DNA from: Arthrobacter sp. D5-1
GTDB taxonomy: Bacteria > Actinomycetota > Actinomycetes > Actinomycetales > Micrococcaceae
DNA: 64,000 nt
NCBI RefSeq assembly: GCF_017357425.1
Contig: NZ_CP014571.1
Location: 4,092,001-4,156,000, forward strand
Reading direction: 5' to 3'
The notes beneath the pieces were generated by a model. The model was given only the letters and a program-made list of their open reading frames with translations. It was not told the DNA's origin and did no database searches. The position numbers and the translations under genes were made by a program. This document shows positions 35,773 through 43,862 of the stretch, in pieces. The first letter of the stretch is position 1. Each line of letters opens with the position of its first letter.

Positions 35773-37107
35773 ATGGAATGGATTCGTCCGGACAGCCCCA
35801 CCTATGACGAGGCCCGGAAACTCTTCAACGCGATGATCGACCGCAGGCCGGCGGTGATCGCCAAATGTTCTGATCCCGGCGAGGTTGCTGAGGCTCTCAG
35901 ATACGCGCACAACCACAATCTGGATGTCGCGGTTCGTTCAGGCGGCCATTCGGTGGCGGGCATGTCCACCAATGATGGCGGGCTGGTGGTCGATGTACGT
36001 CCGATGAAGTCCATCAGCGTCAACACAGAGGCGAAGACCGCTACAGCGGGTGCCGGGCTCACGTGGGGCGAGTTCGACCGCGCAACCCAGCAGTACGGCT
36101 TGGCAGTGACCGGCGGGCGAGCGTCCACCACGGGTGTCTCCGGCTTCACCTTGGGTGGGGGTTCGGGGTGGCTGGAGCGGTCCTACGGCTTTGCGTGCGA
36201 CAACCTGCTTTCGGTGGACCTGGTCACAGCGTCCGGAGATCGGGTGACTGCCAGCCCGGGCGAAAATCCCGAGTTGTTTTGGGCACTCCACGGCGGAGGC
36301 GGGAACTTCGGAGTGGCGACGTCCCTGACCTTCAAACTGCACGACGTCGGCCCCACCGTGATGGCCGGCCTGATGCTGTTTCCTGGTGAGGATGCCACGG
36401 ATTTGTCCCGCGCCTACCGCCAACTCGCCCTTGACGCGCCCGACGCTGTAGGGACTGCACTCGTGTACCTCACTGCTCCACCGGAAGAGTTCGTCCCGGA
36501 GGACATGGTGGGCAAGCTCGCCGTCGGCATGGCCTACATCCATGCCGGTGATGTTGAGGCGGGCGAGGAACACGCCAAACCGTTCAAGGAACTCGGTCCG
36601 AGTGTTGATCTGGTGTCACCCATGGGTTACGCCGACTTCCAGTGCATGATCGATGACCCCCCGGACCACTACAACTACTGGAGCGCGGACTATCACAACG
36701 AACTCTCTGACGATGCCCTGGACGTGCTGGTGGACTCTGCCCAACGCCTTCCAGGACCGAATTCCCAGCAGTTGGTGGCACGTTGGGGCGGAGCAGTGGC
36801 TGGGCCCGCTGCGGCGAACACACCGCTGCAACACCGCGGCGCAGCATGGGTCAGCCATCCGTTCGGCCTGTCCGAAACAAGGGAGGGCGGTCAAGAGGCC
36901 AAAGCGTGGGTGAAGCAATTCAGGCAAGACATCGCTCCCCACACCACGGGAGGAGTGTGGCTGAACTTCATCGGCGACGAAGGCCAGGACCGCATCATGG
37001 CTGCTTACGGCGAACAGAACTACCGGCGGCTGTCCAAGGTGAAAGCTCAGTTCGATCCGGACAACGTGTTCCGCGGCAACCAGAACATCCTGCCCGCCGA
37101 GCGCTGA
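35773..37107 (+). CDS. FAD-linked oxidoreductase (BBE/PCMH type)
   Basis: 444 residues from the ATG at 35773 with AAGGAG upstream. The PCMH FAD domain has the histidine for covalent flavin attachment, H59 in VRSGGHSVAG, and GGGSGWLERSYGFACDNL. The cysteine that gives bicovalent flavin in many BBE enzymes is absent (GRASTTGVSG), so only the histidyl link is expected. C-terminal berberine-bridge segment: YRRLSKVKAQFDPDNVFRGNQNI. Substrate probably a sugar, alcohol or aromatic; not decided by sequence. Confidence 0.87.
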   Translation: MEWIRPDSPTYDEARKLFNAMIDRRPAVIAKCSDPGEVAEALRYAHNHNLDVAVRSGGHSVAGMSTNDGGLVVDVRPMKSISVNTEAKTATAGAGLTWGEFDRATQQYGLAVTGGRASTTGVSGFTLGGGSGWLERSYGFACDNLLSVDLVTASGDRVTASPGENPELFWALHGGGGNFGVATSLTFKLHDVGPTVMAGLMLFPGEDATDLSRAYRQLALDAPDAVGTALVYLTAPPEEFVPEDMVGKLAVGMAYIHAGDVEAGEEHAKPFKELGPSVDLVSPMGYADFQCMIDDPPDHYNYWSADYHNELSDDALDVLVDSAQRLPGPNSQQLVARWGGAVAGPAAANTPLQHRGAAWVSHPFGLSETREGGQEAKAWVKQFRQDIAPHTTGGVWLNFIGDEGQDRIMAAYGEQNYRRLSKVKAQFDPDNVFRGNQNILPAER

Positions 37108-37120
37108 CATTTCCCTAGGC

Positions 37121-37218
37121 TCCTTCCCAGTTGCCGTGAACAGTACGGGCAGTGAAGCCCGAATTTCCGGGGCGGCAGCACGGCGGTAGACGTCCCGACG
37201 GCCGGCAACTGGGAAGGA
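37121..37218. repeat. 98-bp element with 16-bp perfect terminal inverted repeats
   Basis: TCCTTCCCAGTTGCCG at 37121-37136 is the exact reverse complement of 37203-37218. An inner hairpin CGGGC-AGTGAA-GCCCG lies near the left arm. It starts 13 bases behind the FAD oxidase stop and ends 23 bases before the next start codon. MITE-like in form; I find no target duplication. Confidence 0.8.
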
Positions 37219-37241
37219 TCGCTTGGGACTACACTTTGGCA

Positions 37242-38111
37242 ATGGCCGTCTACATCGATCCGCCCTTGTGGCCAGCGCACGGGACCTTTTTTTCGCATCT
37301 GGTATCGGATTCATCGCTGGATGAGCTTCATGCTTTCGCAACCGCTGCCGGGGTTCCGGAGAGGGCCTTCGACGGAGACCATTACGACGTTCCCGAACGG
37401 CGGTACGACGACCTGGTCCTTGCTGGCGCCATCCCCGTTGAGGCTCGGATCCTGGTCCGTAAACTCATCGCCAGCGGGCTGCGGATTCCTGCGCGGGAAC
37501 GGAGCAAAGCCTTGACGGTCCCTCTGATGGAGCGATGGAACAGCATCTTTCCCGGCTACGAGGAGTTGGGCCTGGAACTCTTGGAACGGTGGGGCGAGGA
37601 CGGCCGGAAGTATCACAGCCGCACCCACCTCCTGGCTGTTCTTGAGGCCTTGGACGTTCTCACCGAACCAGCCTTGCCTGCACGGACCGTTTCCTTGGCG
37701 GCGTGGTTTCACGACGCCGTTTATGAAGGCGTGGACGGCCAGGATGAGGAAGAATCAGCTCTGTTGGCCGAGGACCGGCTGACCGCCGCCGGGCTCTCCG
37801 CCGTCGACGTGGCCGAAGTGGCGCGGCTGGTCCGGCTCACGTCCTCGCACTCCCCCGAGCCCGGTGACCATGCCGGCGCCCTGCTCTGCGACGCCGATCT
37901 CTCCGTCCTCGGTGGCGACGAGCAAGCCTACGCCCGGTATCTGGCGGCCGTCCGCGAAGACTACGCGCACGTCAGCGACGCCGACTTCGCGAAGGGCCGC
38001 GCCGCCGTCGTGCGTCATCTTCTGGGACTTGATCCGTTGTTCCATGGCGAACGCGCCAAGGCGCTCTGGCTCGACGCCGCGCGCCGCAACCTCGCCGGCG
38101 AACTCGCGTGA
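37242..38111 (+). CDS. DUF4031-HD-domain fusion protein
   Basis: 289 residues. The first ~90 (MAVYIDPPLWPAHGTFFSHLVSD to RYDDLVLAGA) are DUF4031. The rest is a predicted metal-dependent HD phosphohydrolase: YHSRTHLLAVLEALD, AAWFHDAVYEG with the HD pair, LVRLTSSHSPEPGDHAG and LLCDADLSVLGG. These two modules are often found as separate neighbouring genes, and here they are joined. Ends with a GTGA overlap onto the ComB-like gene. Substrate unknown, possibly a nucleotide. Confidence 0.8.
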   Translation: MAVYIDPPLWPAHGTFFSHLVSDSSLDELHAFATAAGVPERAFDGDHYDVPERRYDDLVLAGAIPVEARILVRKLIASGLRIPARERSKALTVPLMERWNSIFPGYEELGLELLERWGEDGRKYHSRTHLLAVLEALDVLTEPALPARTVSLAAWFHDAVYEGVDGQDEEESALLAEDRLTAAGLSAVDVAEVARLVRLTSSHSPEPGDHAGALLCDADLSVLGGDEQAYARYLAAVREDYAHVSDADFAKGRAAVVRHLLGLDPLFHGERAKALWLDAARRNLAGELA

Positions 38112-38872
38112 GTGGTTCCATCAGCGAACCTGGCGCACCGCAGCGGCAGCTTCCGTACGCAGTCCGGTTTGAGTGGGGGCTCGACGGCGCCCGCGCGGTA
38201 GTGCCCGGAGCCGACCTTGCGGTGGTGGTTGACGTCCTGTCGTTCACCACGTGCGTGAGTGTCGCGGTGGACCGCGGGGCCATAGTGTTTCCCTACCCGT
38301 TGCGGGATGCGGCGGCGAGCGAGTTCGCGGTCCGTCATGATGCCCTGCTCGCGGGACCCCGGGGTTCTGAAGGCCTGAGCTTGTCGCCGTCCAGCCTCCG
38401 CCGGGCCCGCGTGCTGGATCGCGTGGTTCTCCCCTCTCCCAACGGGTCGACCATCAGCCACGAACTTGCTTCATCGGCTCGCCAAGTGGTGGCGGTCTCG
38501 CTCAGGAATGCCGCAGCGACGGCCGACTGGGTCCACGCCACCTTGCCCCCAGAGGCCGTGATCGCCGTGATAGCAGCGGGCGAAAAGTGGACGGACGGGG
38601 CGTTGCGGCCGGCGTTGGAGGATCAGCTCGGAGCCGGTGCGTTCATCGCCGGGTTGGCAGCGACCGGGCGACGAAGTCTCTCCCCGGAGGCGGCTGCTGC
38701 TGCGGCGGCCTTCGACGCCGCCGAGCCCCGGCTGGCCGCCATTCTTCGGGGCTGTTCCAGTGGACGCGAACTGATCGACGCCGGTTTTGCGGACGATGTC
38801 AGCATCGCGGCGGAGTTGGACGGCAGTTCCGTGGTGGCCCTGCTTCGGGACGGGGCTTTTCAGGCTGGGTAG
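38108..38872 (+). CDS. ComB-like 2-phosphosulfolactate phosphatase
   Basis: 254 residues of the ComB family (PF04029): VVVDVLSFTTCVSVAVDRGA near the N terminus, PSPNGSTIS in the middle, and VIAAGEKWTDGALRPALEDQLGAGAFIAGL. Known ComB enzymes work in coenzyme M synthesis; no other such gene is nearby, so in this bacterium it probably acts on a different phosphate ester or in sulfolactate metabolism. GTG start overlapping the previous stop. Confidence 0.82.
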   Translation: MSGSISEPGAPQRQLPYAVRFEWGLDGARAVVPGADLAVVVDVLSFTTCVSVAVDRGAIVFPYPLRDAAASEFAVRHDALLAGPRGSEGLSLSPSSLRRARVLDRVVLPSPNGSTISHELASSARQVVAVSLRNAAATADWVHATLPPEAVIAVIAAGEKWTDGALRPALEDQLGAGAFIAGLAATGRRSLSPEAAAAAAAFDAAEPRLAAILRGCSSGRELIDAGFADDVSIAAELDGSSVVALLRDGAFQAG

Positions 38873-38931
38873 GCGTTGATGGTCACTCGCCAGGGTATCG
38901 GCGCGCACATGGCCCGAGCTAGCATAGAGGT

Positions 38932-40602
38932 GTGACCTCCTACCTCCTGAGTTCCGCCCGTGCCGAAATGCCTCTGGCCCGTCCCGATGTTGAACATGTC
39001 CTGGCCGTCCGCGGCGCGGGTGGCTACCGTCAGTACCGCATCCCGGCGCTTGCCATCAGCGCGCGGGGCACGGTGTTGGCCGCCTACGACGGCCGCCCTA
39101 ATCTGGACGACCTGCCCAATCCCATCGATCTACTCCTGCGTCGCAGCTATGACAACGGGGTCACGTGGGAGCCGCAGCAGCTTGTCCGCACGGGTTCCGG
39201 GTTGCACGGTTTTGGTGATCCGAGCCTGCTGGTGGACGCCGAAACCGGCCGCATCTTCATGTTCCACGCCGCCGGGACGCACGCGGGCTTCTTCGAGGCC
39301 GTGGCGGGTTTGGAGCCGGATGACGACGTGCAGCATGCGGACGTCAGCTTCTCAGACGACGACGGCGACACCTGGCAGCACCGTCGGCTTACGGCGCAGC
39401 TCAAGAGGCGCGGAGTGACAGGCCTTTTCGCTGCGGCAGGACAAGGAATTCAGATGCACGCCGGGCCTTTTGCGGGCAGGTTGGTGCAGCAGTACGTGGT
39501 GTTGGTGGACGGTTCCATCATGGCCGCATCTGCGTTCAGCGACGACCACGGCGAAACGTGGGCCTTGGGTGGGCTGATTGGTCCGGGTCCCTCCGGGATC
39601 GGGCCCAATGAAAACAAAGTTGTGTGCCTGGACGATGGCCGGCTGCTCCTGCATTCACGGGCAACGCCGTGCCGATTGTCCGCTGTATCCGAGGACGGCG
39701 GGCTTTCGTGGAGTCCGTTGCGGGCTGTTCCAGAGTTGCCGGACCCCAGCGACAACGGTTCCTTGGCGCGCTTCGACGGTCTGCCCTGTGTGGCTGCTTT
39801 TGCCACGCCGGAGACCTCATCCTGGCTGCTCGCGAGCAACAACCACGACCCCCATCTGCGTCGCAACACTGTCCTGAGCCTCTCCCCCGACAACGGCGCC
39901 ACCTGGCCCGCCAAGCTGTTGCTCTGCGGAGGCAGTTCGGCGTATTCGACGGTGACGCGGCTCCCTGACGGGAACATCGGGGTTCTCTATGAACGGCAGG
40001 GGTACCGGGAGATCGTGTTCGCGTCGATCCCTGCCGAGCAGCTGACGGAGCAGCTGTCCGCTACTCCGCACCCAGTTTCGGATGCCTCGGAGTCTAGTGG
40101 CTTGGCATTCGACATGGAGCTCCGGTCCATCACCCCAGGCAGGCCCGCCGTGTGGCAGAACGCCGGCGACTTCCACCTGATCCCCTCCAACAGCGACGGC
40201 GAATGGGATGTGCAGACCTGGAAGGAAATCGGCCAAGGCTACGCCGGGGACCAGGTTCTTGGCACGCGGGAGGCGCAGGACCTCAACTACGGCCCCATCA
40301 TCCCAGGCTACAAAGCCGGGGACATCCTCGCCTTCACTGGACGCGTCCGCAACGGAGGCACTAAACCAGCTGCCGGCGTCGTACTTCTCGGACCGCACCA
40401 CAACGCCGGTGGGTTCCCGCCTGCGGACCTGCTGCCCGGCGAAAACGCTCTCTATTTCACGCCCACGTACACCGTCACTGAGGCGGACCTGGAGCGCAGC
40501 ACCTTGGAACTCGTGTTCACAGCAGAAGCCGACGGCGGAACGGTGCGTTTGGAGCGGGCGTTCCGTTTCGACCTGCGCACCGGCGCCGTGGTGGCTTCCT
40601 AG
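38932..40602 (+). CDS. Exo-sialidase-like six-bladed propeller protein
   Basis: 556 residues. YRIP at 35-38 (arginine of the carboxylate triad), DGRPNLDDLPNPIDL near 53-67, and five Asp-boxes (SYDNGVTW, SDDDGDTW, SDDHGETW, SEDGGLSW and SPDNGATW) identify a GH33 sialidase. The C-terminal ~150 residues form an Ig-like domain of the NEW3 type. No signal peptide is apparent, so it may act on imported sialosides, or the start is misplaced: GTG at 38932 was used and an ATG exists at 38968. Confidence 0.87.
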   Translation: MTSYLLSSARAEMPLARPDVEHVLAVRGAGGYRQYRIPALAISARGTVLAAYDGRPNLDDLPNPIDLLLRRSYDNGVTWEPQQLVRTGSGLHGFGDPSLLVDAETGRIFMFHAAGTHAGFFEAVAGLEPDDDVQHADVSFSDDDGDTWQHRRLTAQLKRRGVTGLFAAAGQGIQMHAGPFAGRLVQQYVVLVDGSIMAASAFSDDHGETWALGGLIGPGPSGIGPNENKVVCLDDGRLLLHSRATPCRLSAVSEDGGLSWSPLRAVPELPDPSDNGSLARFDGLPCVAAFATPETSSWLLASNNHDPHLRRNTVLSLSPDNGATWPAKLLLCGGSSAYSTVTRLPDGNIGVLYERQGYREIVFASIPAEQLTEQLSATPHPVSDASESSGLAFDMELRSITPGRPAVWQNAGDFHLIPSNSDGEWDVQTWKEIGQGYAGDQVLGTREAQDLNYGPIIPGYKAGDILAFTGRVRNGGTKPAAGVVLLGPHHNAGGFPPADLLPGENALYFTPTYTVTEADLERSTLELVFTAEADGGTVRLERAFRFDLRTGAVVAS

Positions 40603-40614
40603 CGGCGGCGCACC

Positions 40615-41016
40615 TTAGCGGTAGGTGCTGACGAACGGCTGGTTGGTGGGCACAATCTGCTTGCCCAGCGGCATCAGGGACACCGGGATGAGCTTCAGGT
40701 TGGCGATGGCCAGCGGGATGCCAATGATGGTGATGGCCATGGCAAACGCGGTGACCACGTGGCCGATCGCGATCCAGATGCCCGCGACGAGCAGCCAGAT
40801 CACGTTGCCCAGGAGCGCGAACACCCCGGCTCCTCCCGGCTTCTCCACCACCATTTGGCCAAAGGGCCACAGGCAGTAGGCACCGATCCGGAACGAAGCG
40901 ATGCCCCACGGGATGGTCACGATGAGTACGCAGCAAATGATGCCCGCCGCGAAGTAACCCAAGGCCAGCCAGAACCCACCAAAGACGAGCCAGATGATGT
41001 TAAGGAGCGTTTTCAT
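40615..41016 (-). CDS. YccF-family membrane protein
   Basis: 133 residues from the ATG at 41016 with two YccF repeats, each with an NIIWL or NVIWLL start and a later IPWGIASFRIG or IIGIPLAIANLKL. About four membrane segments. A small, widespread inner-membrane protein of unknown function. Single gene, convergent with the sialidase gene at a distance of 12 bases. Confidence 0.87.
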   Translation of the reverse strand: MKTLLNIIWLVFGGFWLALGYFAAGIICCVLIVTIPWGIASFRIGAYCLWPFGQMVVEKPGGAGVFALLGNVIWLLVAGIWIAIGHVVTAFAMAITIIGIPLAIANLKLIPVSLMPLGKQIVPTNQPFVSTYR

Positions 41017-41103
41017 AGTTCCCATTCTCCCCTGTGGGCCTGACAAAAAGCCTAGGGGTCTGCCCTGATTCTTCCCTGACCTGTGGATGTGTTCCTGTGC
41101 GGC

Positions 41104-41553
41104 TCAGGCCAGCAGTTCGTCCAGCTTGTCGAACGAGGTGCTCCAGCCATCGCGGGTCATGTCCACCCACTCCTGGGATTCGAAGGGTCCCTGGGTGACG
41201 TTCATGCGGGTACGGCCGTTGAGGTCCTCGAATTCCAGTCGCATCTCCTCGAATTCGTGATCGGCATCCGGAGCAGCTTTGGCTTTCGCGACCAGAAGAG
41301 CCGGGGTTTCCAACTCCGTAATCACGGCTTCGATGGGGGCTTCCTGCTCGCCGTCCTCGTCCGACCACACCATGACCACCTGCCAGATGCCTCCCACCCG
41401 CGGCTCAACGATGATTTTCTCCCGGGGAGCCTCCACTTCCGCGGGACCGAACCACTGCGCAAGCTTGTCCGGCTCCATCCAGGCGTCGAAAACCTTCTCA
41501 CGAGGGGAATCAAACTCGCGGCTCATGGTCAGGGTGAAGTGTTCCGTGCTCAT
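41104..41553 (-). CDS. AHSA1-type SRPBCC protein
   Basis: 149 residues from the ATG at 41553. FTLTMSREFDSPREKVFDAWMEPDKLAQWFGP is the START-like helix-grip opening typical of Aha1/YndB-like proteins, and MNVTQGPFESQEWVDMTRDGWSTSFDKLDELL the closing helix. It probably binds a small lipid or aromatic ligand. Despite the family name there is no reason to assign an Hsp90 role here. Confidence 0.85.
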   Translation of the reverse strand: MSTEHFTLTMSREFDSPREKVFDAWMEPDKLAQWFGPAEVEAPREKIIVEPRVGGIWQVVMVWSDEDGEQEAPIEAVITELETPALLVAKAKAAPDADHEFEEMRLEFEDLNGRTRMNVTQGPFESQEWVDMTRDGWSTSFDKLDELLA

Positions 41554-41622
41554 TGCTTGACTCCTGGTATCCGTGTGATTCGTTCTCTTGGGAGCGAGTC
41601 TAGAGGGTGCCACCGGAAACGT

Positions 41623-41673
41623 CGCGGGATGTGAGAGAGCGATCCGTTCAAGCACGCGGGATGTGAGAGAGGG
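41623..41673 (-). repeat. 32-bp tandem repeat, locus 4 (1.6 units)
   Basis: A full unit at 41631-41662, preceded by the eight-base end of another and followed by an 11-base start at 41663-41673. Read on the minus strand it starts directly after the trpF stop codon, as CCCTCTCTCACATCCCGCG, the same arrangement as at the other loci. Confidence 0.88.
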
Positions 41674-42270
41674 TCAGGCTTTCGCGGCTTCGACGAACGC
41701 GCGGATCTTGGCCAGGTCCTTCACACCGCGGGATGACTCGACACCGGAGGACACGTCCACACCCCACGCGCCGGCCGCAGTTGCTGCGAAGGCTACGTTG
41801 CCCGGTTCGAGGCCACCGGCGAGCAGCCACTTGCGGCCGTCGAGCCCCTTGGCACGGACCGATGCGTAGTCCCAAGCCTCCCCCGACCCCGGAACCGCGG
41901 CGTCAACCAGGAACACATCCTCGCCCAGGTTTGCGAACTCGTCCTGGGCGGCACCCATGGTTACGGCGCGAATGAGCCGCATCCCGGCGTCGTGCACTGT
42001 TTTTACGTCGTCCGCAGTCCGGTGACCGTGGAGCTGAACCCACTCGAGCCCAGCCGCACGGGCCGTGGCAACTGCATCAGCCGCGGATTCGTGCCGGAAC
42101 ACGCCCGCTGCACGAACACCCTCCGGAACCAACGGGAGCAAAATGCGCACTTGATCCGGGCTGACTTCTCGCGGGCTGGCCGTGAGCACGAACCCCACGG
42201 CGTCAGCGCCGGCGTCGACTGCTTCACGGACGGATTCAGGCGTGCTCAATCCGCACACTTTGACGAACAT
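41674..42270 (-). CDS. trpF: Phosphoribosylanthranilate isomerase
   Basis: Third step of tryptophan synthesis. 198 residues from the ATG at 42270. KVCGLSTPESV carries the catalytic cysteine, GADAVGFVLTASPREVS the first phosphate region, and LVDAAVPGSGEAWDY the catalytic aspartate. LLAGGLEPGNV and GVDVSSGVESSRGVKD close the barrel. No other trp gene is close, so trpF is a stand-alone gene here, as in some other actinobacteria that also use PriA. A longer start (42321) looks less likely. Confidence 0.92.
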   Translation of the reverse strand: MFVKVCGLSTPESVREAVDAGADAVGFVLTASPREVSPDQVRILLPLVPEGVRAAGVFRHESAADAVATARAAGLEWVQLHGHRTADDVKTVHDAGMRLIRAVTMGAAQDEFANLGEDVFLVDAAVPGSGEAWDYASVRAKGLDGRKWLLAGGLEPGNVAFAATAAGAWGVDVSSGVESSRGVKDLAKIRAFVEAAKA

Positions 42271-42367
42271 TCCCGTGCCTCCAGCCAAACTCGCAACGTT
42301 TTCCACATATGACGTTAGCAAGCCGCATTGCCAACGCAGAAGCGGTGTCCACCACTAGGCTGGTTGG

Positions 42368-43009
42368 ATGGAGATCATCCGCTTTGCCGACATCCATCCT
42401 GAACCGTGGCGCAACGGGGGCGGGGTGACGCGTGAACTCGCCAGCCATCCGAAAGCGGCCTCAGCCCAGGACGGCGCATGGGATTGGCGCGTCAGCATCG
42501 CCGACGTCTCCAAAGCCGGCGATTTCTCCGTCTTCCCGGGCATGGAGCGCGTGATCACCATCATCGAGGGCGAACTGCTGCTGCTCACGGTGGACGGATC
42601 CGAACACCCGCTCGAGAAGTACCGTCCGTTCCGTTTCTCGGGCGAGGCTGCGTCGGGGGCCACCCTTCCGACCGGGAACATCCGGGATCTGAATGTCATT
42701 GCCCGGGTGGGAGCTTTCAAGGGCTACACGTCCATCGTGGAGATCTCCAAGAAGCGTGCGCACCCGGTCTTCGAGGGCCAGCTTGCCGTCCTGTTGGAGG
42801 GTAAAGCGACCGTTGCGCCCGGCGCGGCTGTGGAGGAACCCGCTGTGGAGGAAGAGTCCGACGGCGACTCCCCGGCAACCAGTGCGGTCGAACCTGTTGA
42901 GCTGTCACGGTACGACGCCGTGGTCGGCTCCGATACCCGCAGCCCGGAAATCTCGGGCCGCGGCTTCATCGCCGTCATCTCGATCGATCACGTGGAGGCC
43001 CACGCCTGA
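42368..43009 (+). CDS. HutD/Ves family protein
   Basis: 213 residues of cupin-like fold: PEPWRNGGGVTRELASHP is the family opening, WDWRVSIADVSKAGDFSVFPGMERVITIIEGE the core. A low-complexity acidic insertion (about 155-180, EEPAVEEESDGDSPATS) separates the last strands. Role in histidine utilisation is suggested for HutD elsewhere, but no hut gene is in the window. A hairpin GGTGGT/ACCACC follows its stop (43010-43028). Confidence 0.82.
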   Translation: MEIIRFADIHPEPWRNGGGVTRELASHPKAASAQDGAWDWRVSIADVSKAGDFSVFPGMERVITIIEGELLLLTVDGSEHPLEKYRPFRFSGEAASGATLPTGNIRDLNVIARVGAFKGYTSIVEISKKRAHPVFEGQLAVLLEGKATVAPGAAVEEPAVEEESDGDSPATSAVEPVELSRYDAVVGSDTRSPEISGRGFIAVISIDHVEAHA

Positions 43010-43088
43010 GGTGGTGACGTTAACCACCAGAAGTGGCCACCCCGCACGGGAGTTGCTAGCCTGAAATGAAGGTTCCGCTCTGGAACCT

Positions 43089-43129
43089 CCGGACGACGGT
43101 TCAGTACCCGGAATGCGACAAGACTGGCC
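43089..43129 (+). promoter_or_regulatory. Guanidine-III riboswitch in front of the SMR exporter pair
   Basis: The 41-base segment CCGGACGA (43089-43096), then GTACCCGG (43103-43110), then GACAAGAC (43117-43124) has the same conserved blocks in the same order and overall length as the guanidine-III (ykkC-III) aptamer known from Thermobifida fusca. The two CCGG blocks can pair, and TTCAGT with ACTGG closes the pseudoknot. AAAGGA directly abuts it (43130-43135), seven bases before the ATG at 43142, so ligand binding would affect translation initiation. A hairpin GGTTCC-GCTCT-GGAACC precedes it at 43071-43087. Confidence 0.85.
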
Positions 43130-43141
43130 AAAGGAAATGTC

Positions 43142-43456
43142 ATGTCGTGGATAATTCTCATTCTTTCCGGAGCACTCGAGGCCGTCTGGGCCGCAGCGCT
43201 CCACCGCTCCAAGGGCTTCCGTAAACCCGTTCCGACCGTCGTCTTCCTGGTGTCCGTCATCGCCAGCATGGCCGGACTCGCCATCGCGATGCAGTCCATC
43301 CCCACAGGCACGGCTTATGCGGTGTGGGTTGGCGTCGGCGTCGTATTGACCGCAACGTACGCAATGGCCACCAAGGTTGAACGTGCGACGACGGCCCGGC
43401 TGCTCCTGCTTGCCGGCATCAGCGCATGTGTGGTCGGCCTGAAGGTGGTGGCATAG
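43142..43456 (+). CDS. SMR-family guanidinium exporter subunit 1
   Basis: 104 residues, four membrane helices. The proton/substrate glutamate is E13 in SGALEAVWAAAL; IPTGTAYAVWVGVG is the Gdx/SugE-type signature rather than that of EmrE multidrug pumps. The pair with the next gene suggests a heterodimer, since the two partners differ in terminal charge. The riboswitch in front supports guanidinium as substrate. Confidence 0.88.
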   Translation: MSWIILILSGALEAVWAAALHRSKGFRKPVPTVVFLVSVIASMAGLAIAMQSIPTGTAYAVWVGVGVVLTATYAMATKVERATTARLLLLAGISACVVGLKVVA

Positions 43457-43458
43457 CC

Positions 43459-43833
43459 ATGACTGCGAACACCAAGAACACCGGCAACGGAATCTTCTGG
43501 ATCATCCTCCTGGCTTCAGCGCTGCTCGAAGCCGTCTGGGCCACCGCTTTGGGCCTGTCCAACGGCTTCACGCAGCTCACGCCAACCGTGGTCTTCATCA
43601 TTACTGCGGTGTTGAGCATGCTGGGACTGGGCATCGCGGTGAAGCGAATCCCCCTGGGCACTGCCTACGCGGTATGGGTGGGCATCGGCGCAGCACTCAC
43701 TGTCGGCTGGGCCATGATCACGGGCGTGGAGTCTGCGAGCCCGCTGAAGCTGCTCTTCATCGCGGGAATCGTGGGCTGTGCTGCCGGCCTGAAGGCCTTG
43801 CCTGCCGATAAGCCTGCAGCCAAAGCCGAGTAG
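43459..43833 (+). CDS. SMR-family guanidinium exporter subunit 2
   Basis: 124 residues from the ATG at 43459, two bases after the stop of its partner. Four membrane helices; the conserved glutamate lies in SALLEAVWATALGLSNGF and the signature is IPLGTAYAVWVGIGAALT. It is longer at both ends than subunit 1, with a polar N terminus and a lysine-rich tail. Likely works only together with the preceding subunit. Confidence 0.88.
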   Translation: MTANTKNTGNGIFWIILLASALLEAVWATALGLSNGFTQLTPTVVFIITAVLSMLGLGIAVKRIPLGTAYAVWVGIGAALTVGWAMITGVESASPLKLLFIAGIVGCAAGLKALPADKPAAKAE

Positions 43834-43862
43834 CCAACACTCCGCGGTGGGCGCTGGCCCAT

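Noticed and set aside
36049..36140. Bicovalent flavin attachment in the FAD oxidase
   Set aside because: The usual cysteine in the second attachment motif is replaced (GRASTTGVSG), so only the histidyl bond is plausible.
37121..37218. Complete transposon with target duplication
   Set aside because: The flanks (CCTAGGC left, TCGCTTG right) do not match, and no transposase lies inside; only a MITE-like element can be claimed.
43071..43129. Guanidine-II (mini-ykkC) riboswitch
   Set aside because: That class needs two short hairpins with ACGR loops. Only one such motif is present, while length and order of all conserved blocks fit guanidine-III.
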